Positions 61,230 through 64,000 of a stretch of 64,000 nt of DNA are shown piece after piece. This stretch comes from Eubacteriales bacterium. GTDB taxonomy: Bacteria > Bacillota > Clostridia > Acetivibrionales > JANLFN01. The notes beneath the pieces are model-generated. The model searched no databases. It was not told the origin of the DNA and worked only from the letters and a program-made list of their open reading frames with translations. Numbering within the stretch: position 1 is the stretch's first letter; every line of letters begins with the position of its first letter. The stretch is taken from contig JANLFN010000010.1 of NCBI GenBank assembly GCA_024655885.1, forward strand, positions 48,634-112,633, in the 5' to 3' direction. Both the position numbers and the translations under genes were made by a program.

Positions 61230-62486
61230 ATGAAAAAGTCCAACAATTTTTTCTTTAGTAAAATTCTATATAAAAACATTCATAACATTACGGGTTCAGT
61301 TATTGGAAAACTCAATGACTTAATACTTGATTTCAATTCTCCAAAACCTACGGTCAAAGCAATTGAGGTAAAAAACGGCAGACGTTTGTCTTATATTTCG
61401 TCAGATTTTCTTGAGATTTACAATGATAGTAATGAAAGGTATTTCATTAAATTGAATACAAGCAGCATTAATGTTATGCCCTTACCCCAAAATGAATTTT
61501 TCCTTGCAAGGGATTTCCTTGATAAACAAATTGTAGATATAAACGGTAAAAAGGTAGAACGTGTAAATGATGTAAGGGTTGGGATCATTTATGGAAAATG
61601 GAATGTTGTTGCTGTTGATATTGGACTTCGTGGCCTATTGCGGAGGTTAGGAGTTGAATACCCGGCAATTCGTATTACCAGCTTGCTTAAAAAAGAATTC
61701 AGGAATAAATTAATATACTGGGATAATGTCCAGCCATTATCAGCAGGCATTCCAAACTTGCAGCTTTCTACCTCAATGGGTAAATTAAAAACCCTTCATG
61801 CTGCGGATATTGCCGATATTATAGAAGAATTGGACAAACAAAGCCGAATCACTCTTTTCCAGAGTTTGGACGATAAAAAAGCTGCCGAAGTATTGGAAGA
61901 AGTCCAAACTGACGTACAATTAAGCCTTTTAGATACTTTACCCGATGAGAAGGCTTCGGATATTCTGGAAATTATGCCGTCCGACGAAGCGGCGGATATA
62001 CTTGAAGAAATCGAAGATGCCCGTGCCGAAAAGCTGCTGGTACAAATGGAAGCGGAAAATTCAAGCGAAATCAGGGAGCTGATGGAATACGACGAAAAGA
62101 CGGTAGGAAGCGTTATGGCAAAAGAGTTTATCTCATTTCTGCCGGATGTGACAGCAGCAAAAGTATTGGCGTATTTAAAAGAGAATAAGCCTAAAGATGA
62201 CATTTCACATTATATTTATTTGACAAATTCCAAAAATAAGCTTATCGGCGTTGTGACGCTTTTAGATGTTGTTGCTGCCGACTCTAACGCTAAACTTTAT
62301 GACTTAATGACATCAAATGTAAAAAGCGTAAAGGATGAAGATAAAATTGATAGGGTCATGGAATTAATGCAGAAATATAACCTGCTGGCACTTCCTGTTG
62401 TCGATGCAAACAATGAATTGGTGGGAATAACCTCCTTAAATGATTTGCTTAACGAGTATATTCGTTTAAGGAGGGTTGCGGCATGA
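61230..62486 (+). CDS. Soluble MgtE-N/CBS protein with PRC-barrel-like N-terminus
   Basis: 418 residues, no membrane helix. N-terminal part has two PRC-barrel-like segments (IGKLNDLILDFNSPKPTVKA and VERVNDVRVGIIYGKW). Middle: MgtE-N superhelix (LHAADIADIIEELDKQSRI, LDTLPDEKASDILEIM, PSDEAADILEEI). C-terminal CBS pair (GSVMAKEFISF, LLALPVVDANNELVGITSL). This equals the magnesium-sensing cytoplasmic half of MgtE without its channel. ATGA overlap with the NRAMP gene implies a complex or regulatory pair. GGGGGAGG precedes the ATG. Confidence 0.85.
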   Translation: MKKSNNFFFSKILYKNIHNITGSVIGKLNDLILDFNSPKPTVKAIEVKNGRRLSYISSDFLEIYNDSNERYFIKLNTSSINVMPLPQNEFFLARDFLDKQIVDINGKKVERVNDVRVGIIYGKWNVVAVDIGLRGLLRRLGVEYPAIRITSLLKKEFRNKLIYWDNVQPLSAGIPNLQLSTSMGKLKTLHAADIADIIEELDKQSRITLFQSLDDKKAAEVLEEVQTDVQLSLLDTLPDEKASDILEIMPSDEAADILEEIEDARAEKLLVQMEAENSSEIRELMEYDEKTVGSVMAKEFISFLPDVTAAKVLAYLKENKPKDDISHYIYLTNSKNKLIGVVTLLDVVAADSNAKLYDLMTSNVKSVKDEDKIDRVMELMQKYNLLALPVVDANNELVGITSLNDLLNEYIRLRRVAA

Positions 62487-63730
62487 AAAACGCTATTGAT
62501 AAAAGATTACGCAATGTTTTCCTAATAATGAGTATTATCGGCCCCGGTTTAATCACTGTAAACGCAGGGAATGACGCTGGAGGTATCGCCACCTATGCGT
62601 CTGTTGGAGCTTCCTATGGTTATAAAATGCTATGGGGGCTTTTACTAATTACGTTCAGCTTGGCAGTTGTGCAAGAAATGAATGCGAGAATGGCGGTTGT
62701 CACGGGCAAAGGCTTATCGGATTTAATACGTGAGAAGTTTGGCGTTAAATGGACGTTCCTTGCAATGGCTGTTTTATTTATCGCTAATTTCGGCGTTGTA
62801 CTTGGTGATTTTGCTGGGGTGGCTGCGAGCATGGAATTGTTCGGCATAAGTAAATATATTTCGGTACCGTTAGTCGCGGCCATGATTTGGTTTCTTGTTA
62901 CAAAAGGTTCTTACAGCAAGGTTGAAAAGGTGTTTTTACTTTTTACCTTCGTATTTTTTGGCTATATCCTATCGGCTTTTATGGCAAAACCCGATTGGGG
63001 ACACGTTTTTAAGAGCATGGCGACGCCTACAATTTCGTTAGAAACAGGCTTTTTGCTTACTTTTATAGGAATGATCGGTACAACAATAACCCCATACATG
63101 CAGTTCTACCTTCAATCGTCTATAGTCGATAAAAAGCTGAGTATTAAGGACTATAAATACGAAAAACTGGACGTTTATCTCGGGGCATTTTGGGGAAATG
63201 CCGTATCATTTTTCATCATGGTTTGTACGGCAGCAACCTTGTATAAAGCAGGGATAACGATTGAATCGGCCCAGGAAGCAGCATTGGCATTGAAGCCTTT
63301 GGCCGGGCAGTACGCTTTTGTTCTTTTTGGGGCCGGATTATTTGGAGCTTCGGTACTTGCAGCAGCCATAATACCGTTATCCACTTCATACGCAATATGT
63401 GAAGCCTTTGGATGGGAAAGCGGTGTTGATAATAAATACAAGGAAGCTCCTGCATTCTTCGGGATATATACAACCATTATCGCAATAAGCAGCCTATTGA
63501 TCCTTATTCCTGGATTGTCTTTAATGGGAATCATCCTGGCAACCCAGGAAATCGCAGGAATTCTATCGCCCATTATTTTAACCTTTATGACAATACTGGT
63601 AAATGACAAAAGAATTATGGGAAAATACGTTAATACGAAAATACAAAACATTATATCTATTACAACCGTAGTGTTTATAATTGCATTATCTGTCATTCTG
63701 TTCGTATCATCTATATTTCTGAAAATATGA
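62483..63730 (+). CDS. NRAMP-family transporter, probable magnesium type
   Basis: 415 residues, about eleven helices. TM1 has GPGLITVNAGNDAGGI in place of the D-P-G-N motif; TM6 has GTTITPYMQFY in place of M-P-H. The Met that makes classic NRAMPs choose manganese or iron is absent. This matches the NRAMP-related magnesium transporter branch. The coupled MgtE-N/CBS gene supports magnesium as substrate. No manganese riboswitch is visible upstream. Confidence 0.83.
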   Translation: MKNAIDKRLRNVFLIMSIIGPGLITVNAGNDAGGIATYASVGASYGYKMLWGLLLITFSLAVVQEMNARMAVVTGKGLSDLIREKFGVKWTFLAMAVLFIANFGVVLGDFAGVAASMELFGISKYISVPLVAAMIWFLVTKGSYSKVEKVFLLFTFVFFGYILSAFMAKPDWGHVFKSMATPTISLETGFLLTFIGMIGTTITPYMQFYLQSSIVDKKLSIKDYKYEKLDVYLGAFWGNAVSFFIMVCTAATLYKAGITIESAQEAALALKPLAGQYAFVLFGAGLFGASVLAAAIIPLSTSYAICEAFGWESGVDNKYKEAPAFFGIYTTIIAISSLLILIPGLSLMGIILATQEIAGILSPIILTFMTILVNDKRIMGKYVNTKIQNIISITTVVFIIALSVILFVSSIFLKI

Positions 63731-63896
63731 GAAATTGATTATATATTTTTCAAAATTTCATAGAAAGCGTATTCCCAGGTAAGCACACTAGCCTATATGC
63801 TGGAAAAGATCCTTCGGTCATATACGCCCCTGTCTTACAAATGCATGGAATAACTTTGTGAGCTATCCATCTCTTGAACTTTTTTGTTTGAATTTT
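63731..63896. other. Degenerate flank of transposase remnant
   Basis: No gene. Minus-strand frames contain broken pieces such as VQEMDSSQSYSMH that could be further parts of the IS3-type transposase in other frames. Confidence 0.4.
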
Positions 63897-64000
63897 TCAT
63901 TTGTAGTGTACCCCTTGATCCGAATTAATCAGGGTTTCGGCTGTAAAAGAGATACCATAATTCTCGATGAGTCGGTGCACGGTTTCCAGAACAAAATCCA
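63897..64000 (-). pseudogene. IS3-family transposase remnant (continues beyond window)
   Basis: Minus strand reads DFVLETVHRLIENY, then ETLINSDQGVHYK and a TGA. HSDQGxHY is the hallmark around the second Asp of the DDE integrase core of IS3/IS150 elements. The expected downstream part is only found in other frames, so the copy is broken. The 5' part lies outside the window. Confidence 0.65.

Overview
The window looks like chromosome of an endospore-forming Clostridia member of mid GC content. Evidence is a Spo0E-type phosphatase, the sporulation protease YabG, a Gram-positive WalRK operon, a CIRCE operator and strong AGGAGG ribosome sites. I see no rRNA, tRNA, CRISPR array or complete prophage.

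Layout. 1-1.7 kb: end of a VanZ-like gene, a sugar-nucleotide epimerase and spo0E. 2-10.8 kb: the walR-walK-(secreted protein)-yycH-yycI-murA-walJ-rlmH cell-envelope operon. 10.86-12.24 kb: a Y1-transposase (RAYT-like) element with 15-bp inverted ends, which abuts a 5'-truncated and internally deleted SNF2 helicase remnant (12.24-13.86 kb). 13.9-20.9 kb: a mannose/GDP-mannose type glycan operon (24-codon ORF, nucleotidyltransferase, GT4, a glycan-associated protein, phosphomannomutase, bL25/Ctc, manA) behind a promoter with a CIRCE operator. 21.0-42.1 kb: a cobalamin riboswitch with terminator, followed by about 20 same-strand genes that run from glutamyl-tRNA reduction through uroporphyrinogen III and the anaerobic corrin pathway to adenosylcobinamide phosphate. 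The cobU/cobS/cobT lower-ligand genes are not in the window. 42.1-47.0 kb: RND pump, lipoprotein adaptor and MarR regulator. 47.2-50.8 kb (minus strand): DUF350 membrane protein, YjfK-like protein, Ser-rich secreted protein and lipid kinase, with a duplicated 72-bp leader. 51-61 kb: FAD enzyme, Nudix, degenerate-GGDEF/EAL protein, holin-like protein, YabG, a decayed response regulator, a lipoprotein, a broken coiled-coil gene, infC with an ATC start, a zinc ribbon protein and a four-FN3 secreted protein. 61-63.7 kb: a short leader ORF, a soluble MgtE-N/CBS protein and an NRAMP-family transporter with altered metal-site motifs, read here as a magnesium transport unit. The window ends in an IS3-type transposase remnant.

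The most unusual signal not explained by genes is a dispersed composite repeat in the first 35 kb. It has tandem GCTGAG arms directly after stop codons. In three copies there is a downstream array of CTCAGC boxes separated by tiny hairpins whose stems differ from unit to unit but stay self-complementary. Copies sit between co-oriented genes (walR/walK, walJ/rlmH, cbiET/cbiL, hemC/cobA-hemD, cobA-hemD/hemB, hemB/hemL). A second candidate is the magnesium unit, whose 36-codon leader begins MDGDP and overlaps a 9-bp stem hairpin.
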